Source of the DNA: Planctomycetota bacterium
GTDB taxonomy: Bacteria; Planctomycetota; UBA1135; UBA2386
Direction: 5' to 3'
NCBI GenBank assembly: GCA_020425885.1
Contig: JAGQRA010000405.1
Span: 1-6,998, forward strand
Length of the DNA: 6,998 bases
Below are positions 1-6,605 of this stretch, piece by piece. A program made the translations under genes and the position numbers. How positions within the stretch are numbered: position 1 is the stretch's first letter; the number at the start of each line of letters is the position of its first letter. The notes beneath the pieces are model-generated. The model was not told the DNA's origin. It did no database searches and saw only the letters and a list, made by a program, of their open reading frames with translations.

Positions 1-1881
1 CGCGTCGCCAGCGAGGTCGTGGGCGGCATTCCGGCCCCTGCCGGGAGCTACCGACTGGTGGTCCTCGCCGACGTCGAAGGAGATGGCGACTTGGACATCA
101 TCGCCGCTTCGACGGTCGGCGTGCTCGTGTTCCAGAACACCGGCGGGGCACAGTTCACTCTGATGGCGACGCTTCCCGACCGGGACATCGTACGCCTGCA
201 GGCGGTGGACCTCGATGGCGATGGTCTTCCGGACCTGATCGCCGCGCGCGCGGACCAGACAACCGGGCGACCACTGCCGATGCGCTGCTGGCGCAACTCC
301 GCGACCGGCTTCGTCGACGTCACGGCGACTGCGGTCGAAGCCGCCGACTCCAGCCCGATGTCCGTGCACGCCTTCGACAGCGATGGCAATGGCACCATCG
401 ACCTGTGGGGCGGCGCCGACCGTCGTCAGTTCCTGTGGCACAACGACGGCACCGGCCGGCTGCTGCAGCTGTCCGAACTGGAATACGGCGCCAGCCCGAC
501 GGTGTGCAGCGTGCTCGCCGACATCGACGGCGATGGCTGGCCGGACCTCGCGACCATCGACAGCTCCTCCAATCAGGGGACTGAAGTGGCAATCGTGCGC
601 AACGCCGGCGGCTGGCTCGGCATGCAGCGCACGGTGTTGCTGCCGACCCAGCCGAACCGACAACCGCGCAATCTGACCTTCGTGGACTTCGACCGCGACG
701 GCGATCCCGATCTGCACGTCGGCATGCGCGCCGCGAGCGGACCGGCCCCATCCTCTCAGGACCTCATGTTCCGCAACGACCGAGGGGTGTTCACGGACAT
801 GACCGCCCAGAGCCTGCCGGTCGACGTCGGCGAGGACACGGTCACTGCCGCCGGCGATCTCGATGGCGACGGTGCCCCCGACCTGTTGATCGGGCAGGAT
901 GGCGGCCTGCACCTGTGGCGTGGCAACGGTGCCGGCGCGTTCGTCGACATGACCGGCCTGCTGCCGCCCGTGACGCAGCAGGTGACCTGCCTCGCCATGA
1001 TCGACTTCGACGGCGACGGCGATCTCGACATCGCCTGGTCGAGTCGGTTCCAGCCGATGCATCTGCTGCGCAACAACTGGCCGTCGTTCACGGACGTCGC
1101 GGCCGCCGTGCTGCCAGCCGTGCCTGCGGTCCCGGCGATCGTCACCTGCGACTTCGACCGCGATGGCCGCCCCGATCTCGTATTGGGAAGCGACACTGGG
1201 GCGCTACGCACCTGGCGCAACGCCGGCGGCACCTTCGTCGACGAGAGCTCGAGCCGCCTGGCCGCGGGAGTGCGGCCGGCCTCGACGATCCACGTCGCCG
1301 ATCTCGACGACGACGGCTGGCCCGATCTGTTGCTCGTCTGGGGAACGTACGACTGGCCGCAGCAGCTGCACAACAAAGGCGGGGTCTTCGAGCCCTTGGC
1401 GGCCGGGGTGTTGCCTCCCGATTCGGAGCCGCGGAACGGAGCGGGCGCAGGAGTCGCCGACCTCGATGGCGATGGTGACAGCGACCTGGTGGCGCCGTAC
1501 GGAGTGCTGCACAACCTGGCCAGGCAGCTCGGCAACAGCGTGCCACCGCGCATCGGCAGGTACGGCGAACTGCTGCTGCAGGCGTACGGGGGCAACGGCG
1601 TGGACCCGCAGGCGTGCGTGCTGCTGCTGGCGTCCGCGGCGGCCAACCCGCCGGTGCCCATCCGGTCGCTCGGCTTGCTCCGCCTCGATCCGACCTCGAC
1701 CTGGCTGCACAGCGTCAGGGTGCTGCCCGGCATCGGCGGCGCAGCGAACATCCGCTATCTCGTTCCGCCGCGGCCGGCGTTGCTCGGCGCACACCTCATG
1801 GCCCAGGGCTTGTTCCTGCACACCTCGGATCCCGCAGGCTGGCGCTTCGGCAACGCGGTGCGAATCGCCGTCCGCCTCTGA
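1..1881 (+). CDS. FG-GAP/VCBS-repeat exported protein, 5' end outside window
   Basis: The reading frame is open from base 1 to a TGA at 1879-1881 (626 codons). A GTG at 19 is in frame, but no signal peptide follows it and the repeats begin at once, so the gene very probably starts upstream. Ten Asp-rich calcium-loop motifs of the DxDxDGxxD type start near bases 70, 208, 376, 520, 685, 856, 1003, 1150, 1300 and 1459, spaced 46-57 residues apart. Most are followed by an RN-x-GG-x-F type strand. This is the signature of FG-GAP/VCBS repeats, which fold as beta-propeller blades and occur in secreted or surface proteins. After about base 1540 the motifs stop, and the last ~110 residues form a beta-rich tail ending in FGNAVRIAVRL, which resembles the tail of the LamG protein at 3615-4808. 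Ligand and partner are unknown; adhesion or carbohydrate/protein binding is only the usual guess for the fold. The gene converges on the kinase, with 61 bases between the stop codons. Confidence 0.88.
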   Translation, partial: RVASEVVGGIPAPAGSYRLVVLADVEGDGDLDIIAASTVGVLVFQNTGGAQFTLMATLPDRDIVRLQAVDLDGDGLPDLIAARADQTTGRPLPMRCWRNSATGFVDVTATAVEAADSSPMSVHAFDSDGNGTIDLWGGADRRQFLWHNDGTGRLLQLSELEYGASPTVCSVLADIDGDGWPDLATIDSSSNQGTEVAIVRNAGGWLGMQRTVLLPTQPNRQPRNLTFVDFDRDGDPDLHVGMRAASGPAPSSQDLMFRNDRGVFTDMTAQSLPVDVGEDTVTAAGDLDGDGAPDLLIGQDGGLHLWRGNGAGAFVDMTGLLPPVTQQVTCLAMIDFDGDGDLDIAWSSRFQPMHLLRNNWPSFTDVAAAVLPAVPAVPAIVTCDFDRDGRPDLVLGSDTGALRTWRNAGGTFVDESSSRLAAGVRPASTIHVADLDDDGWPDLLLVWGTYDWPQQLHNKGGVFEPLAAGVLPPDSEPRNGAGAGVADLDGDGDSDLVAPYGVLHNLARQLGNSVPPRIGRYGELLLQAYGGNGVDPQACVLLLASAAANPPVPIRSLGLLRLDPTSTWLHSVRVLPGIGGAANIRYLVPPRPALLGAHLMAQGLFLHTSDPAGWRFGNAVRIAVRL

Positions 1882-1924
1882 CCCTACTGCGCCAGCGGCG
1901 ACTGGCTGCCAACGGCACCTGTGA

Positions 1925-1967
1925 GCCGATCCGACGCCTGTGCTAACGGACCTTTGGCGTCATCGGC
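1925..1967. terminator. Imperfect inverted repeat at convergent junction, candidate bidirectional terminator
   Basis: The arms are GCCGAT-CC-GACGCC (1925-1938) and GGCGTCATCGGC (1956-1967). They pair over 12 bp with a two-base CC bulge and a 17-base loop. The right arm lies inside the last codons of the kinase gene and the loop holds its TAG stop. No T-tract follows on either strand, so it is not a classical intrinsic terminator, but its place between two stop codons suits transcription termination or 3'-end protection for both genes. A weaker 5-bp hairpin (GCCAG 1891-1895, CTGGC 1902-1906) lies just before it. The rest of the 61-base spacer shows nothing else. Confidence 0.4.
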
Positions 1968-3418
1968 CAGCGCATCCGGAACGTCGCTCCCTTGCCGGGC
2001 TCGGACTCGAGATCGATCGAACCCCCGCTCAGTTCCACGGTCTTCTTGATAATGGCCAACCCCATGCCGCTGCCCCGGGCTTCATCGCCCGCCTTGAGGG
2101 TCTGGAACACCTTGAAGATCCGCTCGTGATGCTCGGACGCGATGCCGGGCCCATCGTCGGCGACCGCGAACACCGCGAACCCGCCATCCACGACAGCGGT
2201 GACGCCGACCCTGCCATCCTCGCGATCGTGGTGCTTGATGGCGTTGGCGATCAGGTTGCGCAGGCAGGTCTCGAGCGGCGTGACCATCGTCCGCAACAGC
2301 GGCAGATCCGGCGCGACCGCGATCGAGAAACCGGCCGGGACGTCGAGCGTCTCGACGATCCGCGCGACGATCTGACCCGTCTCGACATCGACCGGGGCGG
2401 CGTCGCCGTGGCCGCACCTCGCGTACTGCAGCAGATCGTCGAGCAGTCGGTGCAGACGGCCGATTCGACCCCGCATGAGGGCGAGGTTCTCGCGCGACTC
2501 GGCCGAGAGCACGTCGGCCGCATCCTCCTCGATCCACGACGCGAGGTTCTCGACCGCTCGCAGGGGGGAGCGCAGGTCATGCGAGGCGATGTAGGCGAAG
2601 TCCTCGAGGTCGCGGTTGCTGCGTTCGAGATCGACCGCATAGCGGCGGAGTTCGTCCTCGGCACGCTTGCGCGCGCTGATGTCGACGATCGCCGCGAGCA
2701 CCGATTGCCGGCCGTCGATGACAAACGGCCGCAGGCCGATCTCGACCGGCACCTCGCGACCGTCCTTGCACAACGCGAACAGGTCGCGACCGGCCCCCAT
2801 CGCCCGCGGCGTCGGCTCGCGGAAGTAGACCGTCCGGTGGCCGGGGTGCCCGGCGCGATAGGACTCGGGCACGAGCAGCTCGATCAGTTGCCCGACCATC
2901 TCGTCGCGGTGATAGCCGAACAGCCGTTCCGCCTCGCCGTTGACCAGCTCGATCGTGCCGTTCGCCGCCATCATGACGGTGGCATTGGGCGCGGCCTCGA
3001 CGACCGTGCGGAACAGCTCCTCCGCCCGCTTGCGCGCGGAGATGTCGACGACCGCCGCCAGCACGAACTGACCCGAGTCGGCGGTCAGCGGTCGTAGGCC
3101 GATCTCGACCGGCACCTCGCTGCCGTCCTTGCGCAACGCGAACAGGTCCCGCCCCGCCCCCATCAACCGCGAGGCCGACGCGGCCAGGAAACCGGACCGC
3201 AGCTGCGGATGTTCGGCGCGGAAGCGCTCGGGCACGAGCAGCTCGACCGGCCGGCCGATCATCTCGTCGCGGTCATAGCCGAACAGGTGTTCGGCCTCGG
3301 CATTGACCAGTGCAATCGTGCCGTCCACGGCCACCATGATCATGGCGATCGGCGCGGCCTCGACCAACTCACGATGCAGTGAGGTCGACGGCATCGAGTG
3401 GTGGTTGTCCTTGGTCAT
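1943..3418 (-). CDS. Soluble PAS-PAS sensor histidine kinase (orphan)
   Basis: This is a 491-residue two-component sensor kinase. Two PAS domains (about residues 19-135 and 140-257) are followed by a HisKA dimerisation domain with the phospho-acceptor His280 in ASHDLRSPLR, then a HATPase_c domain. The latter has an N box (NLIANAIKHH, 388-397), a G1 box (DDGPG, 421-425), an F box (ERIFKVF, 432-438) and a G2 box (GSGMGLAI, 449-456), so it should be catalytically competent. The HisKA region resembles the phytochrome-type class. There is no membrane segment or signal peptide, so it probably senses a cytoplasmic signal. ATG at 3418 is chosen because GAGG lies 8 bases upstream; the frame runs on to 3688, but that would overlap the start of the LamG gene and reads as non-protein-like sequence. 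A second ATG at 3394 has a poorer context. The PAS domains are 67% identical to each other. No response regulator is in the window, so partner and signal are unknown. The stop is TAG at 1943-1945. Confidence 0.93.
   Translation of the reverse strand: MTKDNHHSMPSTSLHRELVEAAPIAMIMVAVDGTIALVNAEAEHLFGYDRDEMIGRPVELLVPERFRAEHPQLRSGFLAASASRLMGAGRDLFALRKDGSEVPVEIGLRPLTADSGQFVLAAVVDISARKRAEELFRTVVEAAPNATVMMAANGTIELVNGEAERLFGYHRDEMVGQLIELLVPESYRAGHPGHRTVYFREPTPRAMGAGRDLFALCKDGREVPVEIGLRPFVIDGRQSVLAAIVDISARKRAEDELRRYAVDLERSNRDLEDFAYIASHDLRSPLRAVENLASWIEEDAADVLSAESRENLALMRGRIGRLHRLLDDLLQYARCGHGDAAPVDVETGQIVARIVETLDVPAGFSIAVAPDLPLLRTMVTPLETCLRNLIANAIKHHDREDGRVGVTAVVDGGFAVFAVADDGPGIASEHHERIFKVFQTLKAGDEARGSGMGLAIIKKTVELSGGSIDLESEPGKGATFRMRWPMTPKVR
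2657..3364 (-). repeat. Tandem duplication encoding the two PAS domains
   Basis: Kinase codons 19-133 (3364-3020) and 140-254 (3001-2657) align without a gap at an offset of exactly 121 codons (363 bp). By hand count 77 of 115 residues are identical. The DNA also keeps exact blocks at this offset, for example around 2865-2883 against 3228-3246. The most divergent stretch is residues 75-85 against 196-206. This is an intragenic duplication rather than a mobile repeat. Confidence 0.85.
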
Positions 3419-3614
3419 GCTGACCGCCTCGGACCATCGACCCGGTCGCGAACCGAAGCCTCGCAGGTTCCGACGGCGGACCGAATCGTAGTTGGAAGTG
3501 AACGGTCGGGTCGAGTCCGTTCTCGGCATTGGCGCCGCGGTCCTGACGAGCAAGCGACACTTCCACGGCCACCGCGCGCGGTAGACTACCGCGCTCCTCA
3601 AACCAAGAGACTCC
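3419..3614. promoter_or_regulatory. 196-bp divergent spacer between kinase and LamG gene
   Basis: This must hold the promoters of both the kinase (leftward) and the LamG gene (rightward). For the kinase, a weak sigma70-like pair is visible on the minus strand: TCGACC (3514-3509), an 18-base spacer and TACGAT (3490-3485), each 4/6 to consensus. For the LamG gene, TAGACT at 3582-3587 matches TATAAT at 4/6 but lies inside a palindrome (3576-3594) and lacks a good -35 at normal spacing. A GAGG lies 8 bases before the kinase ATG and a weak AAGAGA 4 bases before the LamG ATG. The promoter calls are by eye and weak, and high-GC bacteria often depart from these consensuses. Confidence 0.3.
3576..3594. 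promoter_or_regulatory. 19-bp palindrome upstream of the LamG gene, possible operator
   Basis: GCGCGGTAG (3576-3584), a central A (3585) and CTACCGCGC (3586-3594) form a perfect 9-bp inverted repeat around one base. It ends 20 bases before the ATG at 3615 and contains the best -10-like hexamer of the gene. It could be the binding site of a dimeric repressor. If it is transcribed, it could fold as an 8-bp stem with a 3-base loop in the leader. No second copy was noticed in the window. Confidence 0.4.
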
Positions 3615-4808
3615 ATGCGCACGACTCGCATCTGCCTTGTCACACTTGCCCTGACCGCTTCCGGTTCCATCCTGGCCCAGGACTTCATCCACTACAAGTT
3701 CGATTCGCCCTGCACCACGGAGGTGATCAACTACGCCACGGGCCCGCAGGCTCTGGCCAGCAATGGCACCATCCAGAGCACGCTGACCGGCAGTTCCTAC
3801 ACCGCCGGCGTGTTCGGCGGCGCCCTCGCCGCCGGCTCCCTGATCTCGCCGACGACCTACAACAAGGTGCTGACCGGCTGGGATCCCTCGGTGCAGAACG
3901 TGACCGGCGATCTGACGATGGCCTGGTTCATGCGCGAAGCCTCGCCGCTCGGCAGCGCCGGCACCACGATCGACTACCTCGCCGGCGCACCGAACGGCGG
4001 TTTCCGCCTGTTCACCAACGGCGTCGCCGGCCGCGGGCTCTACCAACGCGTGATCCTCGCCGGCGGTGGCAACGGCATCAACGCGACGATCACCAATGAC
4101 TTCTACCTGCCGGCGACCACCTACGACGTGCAGACCGCGGCGCAGGCGGGTTGGGTCCACATCGCGATGGTGGTCGACTCGACGGCGCAGACCGCCGATT
4201 GGTACGTCAACGGCACCTCGGTGCTGCAGCTGACGGGCGTGCCCGGCGCGCTGATCAGCGCCGCCGGACCGTTCATGATCGGCGCCTATTCGACGACGGC
4301 CGGCGGCTCGGCCTACGAGATGGACGAGTTCGTGATGAGCCTGCGCGCCTACAGCGCGACCGAGGTGCTCCAACTGTCGCTGGCACAGATGGCCGGCGAC
4401 GGCGACTACACCTCGGGTTCGACGACCCAGTGCGGCACGCTCGGCCTGGCCAGCACCGGTGGTCGCCCGTCGCTCGGCAATGCCAGCTACGCCCTCGAGG
4501 TCACGCCGACCGCACCGTCGCTGTTCGCCATCCAGTTCGGCTTCACCCGCTGCCTCTACGCCGGCACGTTCCAGCTGCCGTTCGACGGCGGCCTGCTGCA
4601 CCCGCTCGGCACCGGCTGCACGGTGCTCGCCGATGGCGCCGTGACCGTGAGCGGTGTGGCGACGACCGGCCCGGCATCGTTCCCGTTCCCGATCCCCGCC
4701 GCGGCCGGCTTCAGCAGTGTGCAGTTCTACACCCAGGCGCTCGCCGTCAACCTCGGCACCTTCGCGGTCTCGGCCTCGAACGGCTTCACGTTCAGCCTCG
4801 GCTATTAA
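3615..4808 (+). CDS. Secreted LamG-domain (concanavalin-like) protein
   Basis: This 397-residue protein has a Sec-type signal peptide: MRTTR, a hydrophobic core to about residue 20, and likely cleavage after ILA (A21/Q22), with no lipobox. Residues 24 to about 257 form a LamG/concanavalin A-like jelly roll, recognised by YTAGVFGGAL near 62-71, the TGDLTMAWFM strand, GWVHIAMVVD around W180, a YVNGT turn and the closing MDEFV (236-240) followed by LRAYSATEV. A separate beta-rich C-terminal domain runs from C273 to the end (SNGFTFSLGY). The mature chain has four cysteines (33, 273, 313, 335), enough for two disulfides, which fits export. LamG domains usually bind glycans or proteins, but the ligand here is unknown. 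The tail resembles that of the FG-GAP protein at the left edge, suggesting a shared surface or sorting module. ATG at 3615 is supported by the signal peptide that follows it directly; the upstream AAGAGA is only a weak ribosome site. The stop is TAA. Confidence 0.88.
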   Translation: MRTTRICLVTLALTASGSILAQDFIHYKFDSPCTTEVINYATGPQALASNGTIQSTLTGSSYTAGVFGGALAAGSLISPTTYNKVLTGWDPSVQNVTGDLTMAWFMREASPLGSAGTTIDYLAGAPNGGFRLFTNGVAGRGLYQRVILAGGGNGINATITNDFYLPATTYDVQTAAQAGWVHIAMVVDSTAQTADWYVNGTSVLQLTGVPGALISAAGPFMIGAYSTTAGGSAYEMDEFVMSLRAYSATEVLQLSLAQMAGDGDYTSGSTTQCGTLGLASTGGRPSLGNASYALEVTPTAPSLFAIQFGFTRCLYAGTFQLPFDGGLLHPLGTGCTVLADGAVTVSGVATTGPASFPFPIPAAAGFSSVQFYTQALAVNLGTFAVSASNGFTFSLGY

Positions 4809-4820
4809 GAACAAGGAAGG

Positions 4821-4840
4821 GAGGCGGCCAGGCCCGCCTT
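4821..4840. terminator. Small GC hairpin just after the LamG stop
   Basis: AGGCGG (4822-4827) pairs with CCGCCT (4834-4839) over a 6-base loop, extended by a G-T pair at 4821/4840. It lies 12 bases after the LamG TAA. No T-tract follows. It is probably part of the termination region with the larger hairpin at 4846-4874, and would be weak on its own. Confidence 0.3.
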
Positions 4841-4845
4841 CGCAG

Positions 4846-4874
4846 GAGCTGGCGCGCCGAGAGGCGCGCAGCTC
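4846..4874. terminator. Strong GC-rich hairpin with GAGA tetraloop, candidate terminator
   Basis: GAGCT (4846-4850), a bulged G, and GCGCGCC (4852-4858) pair with GGCGCGC (4863-4869) and AGCTC (4870-4874). This gives 12 bp with one bulge, closed by GAGA (4859-4862), a GNRA tetraloop in the plus-strand RNA. A further 5-bp hairpin (AGCGG 4875-4879, CCGCT 4886-4890) follows directly. The site lies between two convergent stop codons (4808 and 4914), so termination for both genes is the simplest role. There is no T-run on either side, so it would be a non-canonical or factor-assisted terminator. A dispersed palindromic repeat is the alternative. Confidence 0.5.
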
Positions 4875-4913
4875 AGCGGCGACGACCGCTCGCGGCAGCC
4901 CAACCCTCGCTCG

Positions 4914-6554
4914 TCACCTGGGCCGGTTCTGCAGCTGCTGCAGCAGGCTCGCGGCCACGGTATCGCCGGGGTGGTGGGCGACCGCGAACTCGAGCAGTCT
5001 CTGCGCCTGATCGTAGCGCTGGCGCGCCGGGTCCATGCAGTAGCGCGCCAGCACGACGTTGCTGAGCAACAGGTGCAGGCCGGCGCGATCCGCCAGCGCG
5101 TGCATCAGGGCAGCCTCGGCCTCGACGTGCCGATCCATCGCGTGCAGCAGCAGGCCGCGATACTCGAGCAACCAGGGATCGTCGATCAGGTCGAACGCCA
5201 AGGCGGTGTCGACCTTCGCCAGTGCGCCAGGCAGCCTGGCCACGGCAGCCTCGATCGACGCCGGCGTCGCCTGCTCGGCGCGCAGGTAGAGCGCGGCGAG
5301 CGGCTGGCGGGAGTCGTCGATGGCCGCGTTCTTGAGGCGCTGGGCGGCGAACGTGTGAACGGCAAACAGCAGCCACGACGCCAGCCCGACGAGCGCCAGG
5401 CGGCCGGCGGAGGTCAACCGACCGTCGACCTTGAGCGCCGTGTGCTGGAAGGTCAGCCCCGGTCGCCGCAGCAGACGCCACAGTGCCAACGCCAGCGCCG
5501 CGGTGATGGCGCCGAGCCCGACCGACAACAGGAACGGCACCGCCTCGCCGAACCAGGCGCCGCGGAAGGTCCACTGCGTCGCGATCACCGCGACCACGGC
5601 CAACGCGATCTCCTCCGGCCAGGTGAAGTCGGCGCGGGCCTTGATGCGCTGCTGGCTGGCGACGAACGGCTTCGGCCGGGCTTTGCCGAAGGAGAGCGCG
5701 TCCTTCGGACAGACCGAGACGCAGTCGAGGCACTTCATGCAACCCGGATCGACGACCTGACCGTAGCGCGCGACCTCCTCGTGCACGCGCACGTTGCTCG
5801 AGCAGACGCTGGTGCAATGGCCGCACTTCTCGCAGGCATCGCTGACCACGATGCGCATCGGCGCGAACCGATCGGCGGTGGCGAAGAAGGCGCCGTACGG
5901 GCAGCCATGGGTGCAGAAGCCTTTGGCCCCGAGCCACCACACGATCAGGAAGCCGAGCACGACGATCGACAGCGGCGCCATGATCCACTTCGGAAACGTC
6001 TCCCACAGGTCGGCGGTCAGCATCTGCGCCTCCCAGTCGGCGATGCCGGGCAGCGGCTTCTGCACCGGATCCCACCAGTGCAGCACGATCGGCCAGGCGA
6101 ACATGTGGAAGGCGACCACCCAGGGCGCCAGAATCAGCAGCCGCGAACGCAGCGGCCGCGGCGCGAGGCCGAGCCGACCGAGCAGCCAGGCCGAGAGGTC
6201 CTGCAGGGCGACGAGATGACAGGCCCAGCCGCAGAACCAGCGGCCGAAGATCAACGTGCTCAGGATCACCGCGGCGAACAGCAGGAAGCCAGCGTTGAGG
6301 CGCCCGAGTTCGACCGTCTGCATCGCCTCGGACGGCTCGAGCGGCGTCACCGTCTCGCCGAAGAGCCACCAGTGCAGGAAGTGCAGGCCGATCAACACGT
6401 GGACCCCGATCAAGACCAAGGCGCGGCGCCGGCCCGTCCGCGACGCCCGCACCGTGCCCTTGGGCCGGTGACGGTCGGCGCGCGGCAGTGACGCCCTAGG
6501 GTCACGCTGGGCGGCAGGAGGAGCGGGGTTACTGGCCGTCACCGGCGCGAGCAT
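4914..6554 (-). CDS. Membrane polyferredoxin (NapH/CcoG/NosR-like) with C-terminal TPR-like domain
   Basis: Numbering is from the ATG at 6554 (546 residues). About four membrane helices lie near residues 45-65, 87-105, 138-158 and 193-209. CGWACH (C108, C112) follows helix 2 and CTHGCP (C214, C218) follows helix 4, the CxxxC(P) pairs typical of NapH/NosR/CcoG proteins. A double 4Fe-4S ferredoxin follows: C241/244/247/251 and C272/275/278/282, so two clusters facing the cytoplasm. Probable helices near 316-330, 338-360 and 384-404 come next. The last ~120 residues are soluble, amphipathic and TPR-like (for example [20 protein letters not shown]) where CcoG has an Ig-like domain. The likely role is electron transfer at the inner membrane; donor and acceptor are unknown. 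The start is uncertain: GTG at 6581, ATG at 6554 and GTG at 6452 are all open, none with a clear ribosome site. Codons before 6452 have about 32/43 G/C third positions, against 43/43 just after. The stop is TGA. Confidence 0.88.
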   Translation of the reverse strand: MLAPVTASNPAPPAAQRDPRASLPRADRHRPKGTVRASRTGRRRALVLIGVHVLIGLHFLHWWLFGETVTPLEPSEAMQTVELGRLNAGFLLFAAVILSTLIFGRWFCGWACHLVALQDLSAWLLGRLGLAPRPLRSRLLILAPWVVAFHMFAWPIVLHWWDPVQKPLPGIADWEAQMLTADLWETFPKWIMAPLSIVVLGFLIVWWLGAKGFCTHGCPYGAFFATADRFAPMRIVVSDACEKCGHCTSVCSSNVRVHEEVARYGQVVDPGCMKCLDCVSVCPKDALSFGKARPKPFVASQQRIKARADFTWPEEIALAVVAVIATQWTFRGAWFGEAVPFLLSVGLGAITAALALALWRLLRRPGLTFQHTALKVDGRLTSAGRLALVGLASWLLFAVHTFAAQRLKNAAIDDSRQPLAALYLRAEQATPASIEAAVARLPGALAKVDTALAFDLIDDPWLLEYRGLLLHAMDRHVEAEAALMHALADRAGLHLLLSNVVLARYCMDPARQRYDQAQRLLEFAVAHHPGDTVAASLLQQLQNRPR

Positions 6555-6605
6555 ACGGCTGCGCGCGTTTGCTTTCGGCACCTCGACCCGCGATGTTCAC
6601 GGCCG
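6555..6605. promoter_or_regulatory. Short divergent spacer between polyferredoxin gene and glnS
   Basis: Only 51 bases separate the ATG at 6554 from the glnS ATG (24 if the GTG at 6581 is used, 153 if the GTG at 6452 is used). No convincing -35/-10 pair or ribosome site was found by eye for either gene. An AGGAGGAG at 6516-6523 on the plus strand has no ATG, GTG or TTG at a proper distance downstream. Confidence 0.2.

Noticed and set aside
756..1751. 331-codon minus-strand open frame inside the FG-GAP gene
   Set aside because: The Ser/Pro/Arg-rich repetition mirrors the calcium-loop codons of the plus strand. There is no ribosome site or domain.
1940..3097. 385-codon plus-strand open frame opposite the kinase gene
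   Set aside because: It is an antisense shadow of high-GC coding sequence. The product is Arg/Asp/His-rich with no domain, while the opposite strand encodes complete PAS, HisKA and HATPase motifs.
3419..3688. Upstream extension of the kinase frame by 90 codons
   Set aside because: It would overlap the signal-peptide region of the divergent LamG gene, shows no domain, and the ATG at 3418 has a GAGG at good spacing.
3369..4814. 481-codon minus-strand open frame opposite the LamG gene
   Set aside because: The product is low-complexity, Gly/Arg/Ala/Glu-rich, without recognisable motifs. The plus strand has a signal peptide and LamG fold, so this is a composition artefact.
4873..6369. Long open frames over the polyferredoxin gene on both strands (498 codons minus, 506 codons plus at 4971-6491)
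   Set aside because: Both give Arg/Ala-rich or Gln/Arg-rich sequence with no family signature, while the frame at 4914-6554 contains ordered Cys motifs and membrane helices.
6516..6523. AGGAGGAG resembling a strong ribosome site on the plus strand
   Set aside because: No ATG, GTG or TTG lies at a usable distance downstream. It is 80 or more bases before the glnS start and is more likely coincidental sequence.
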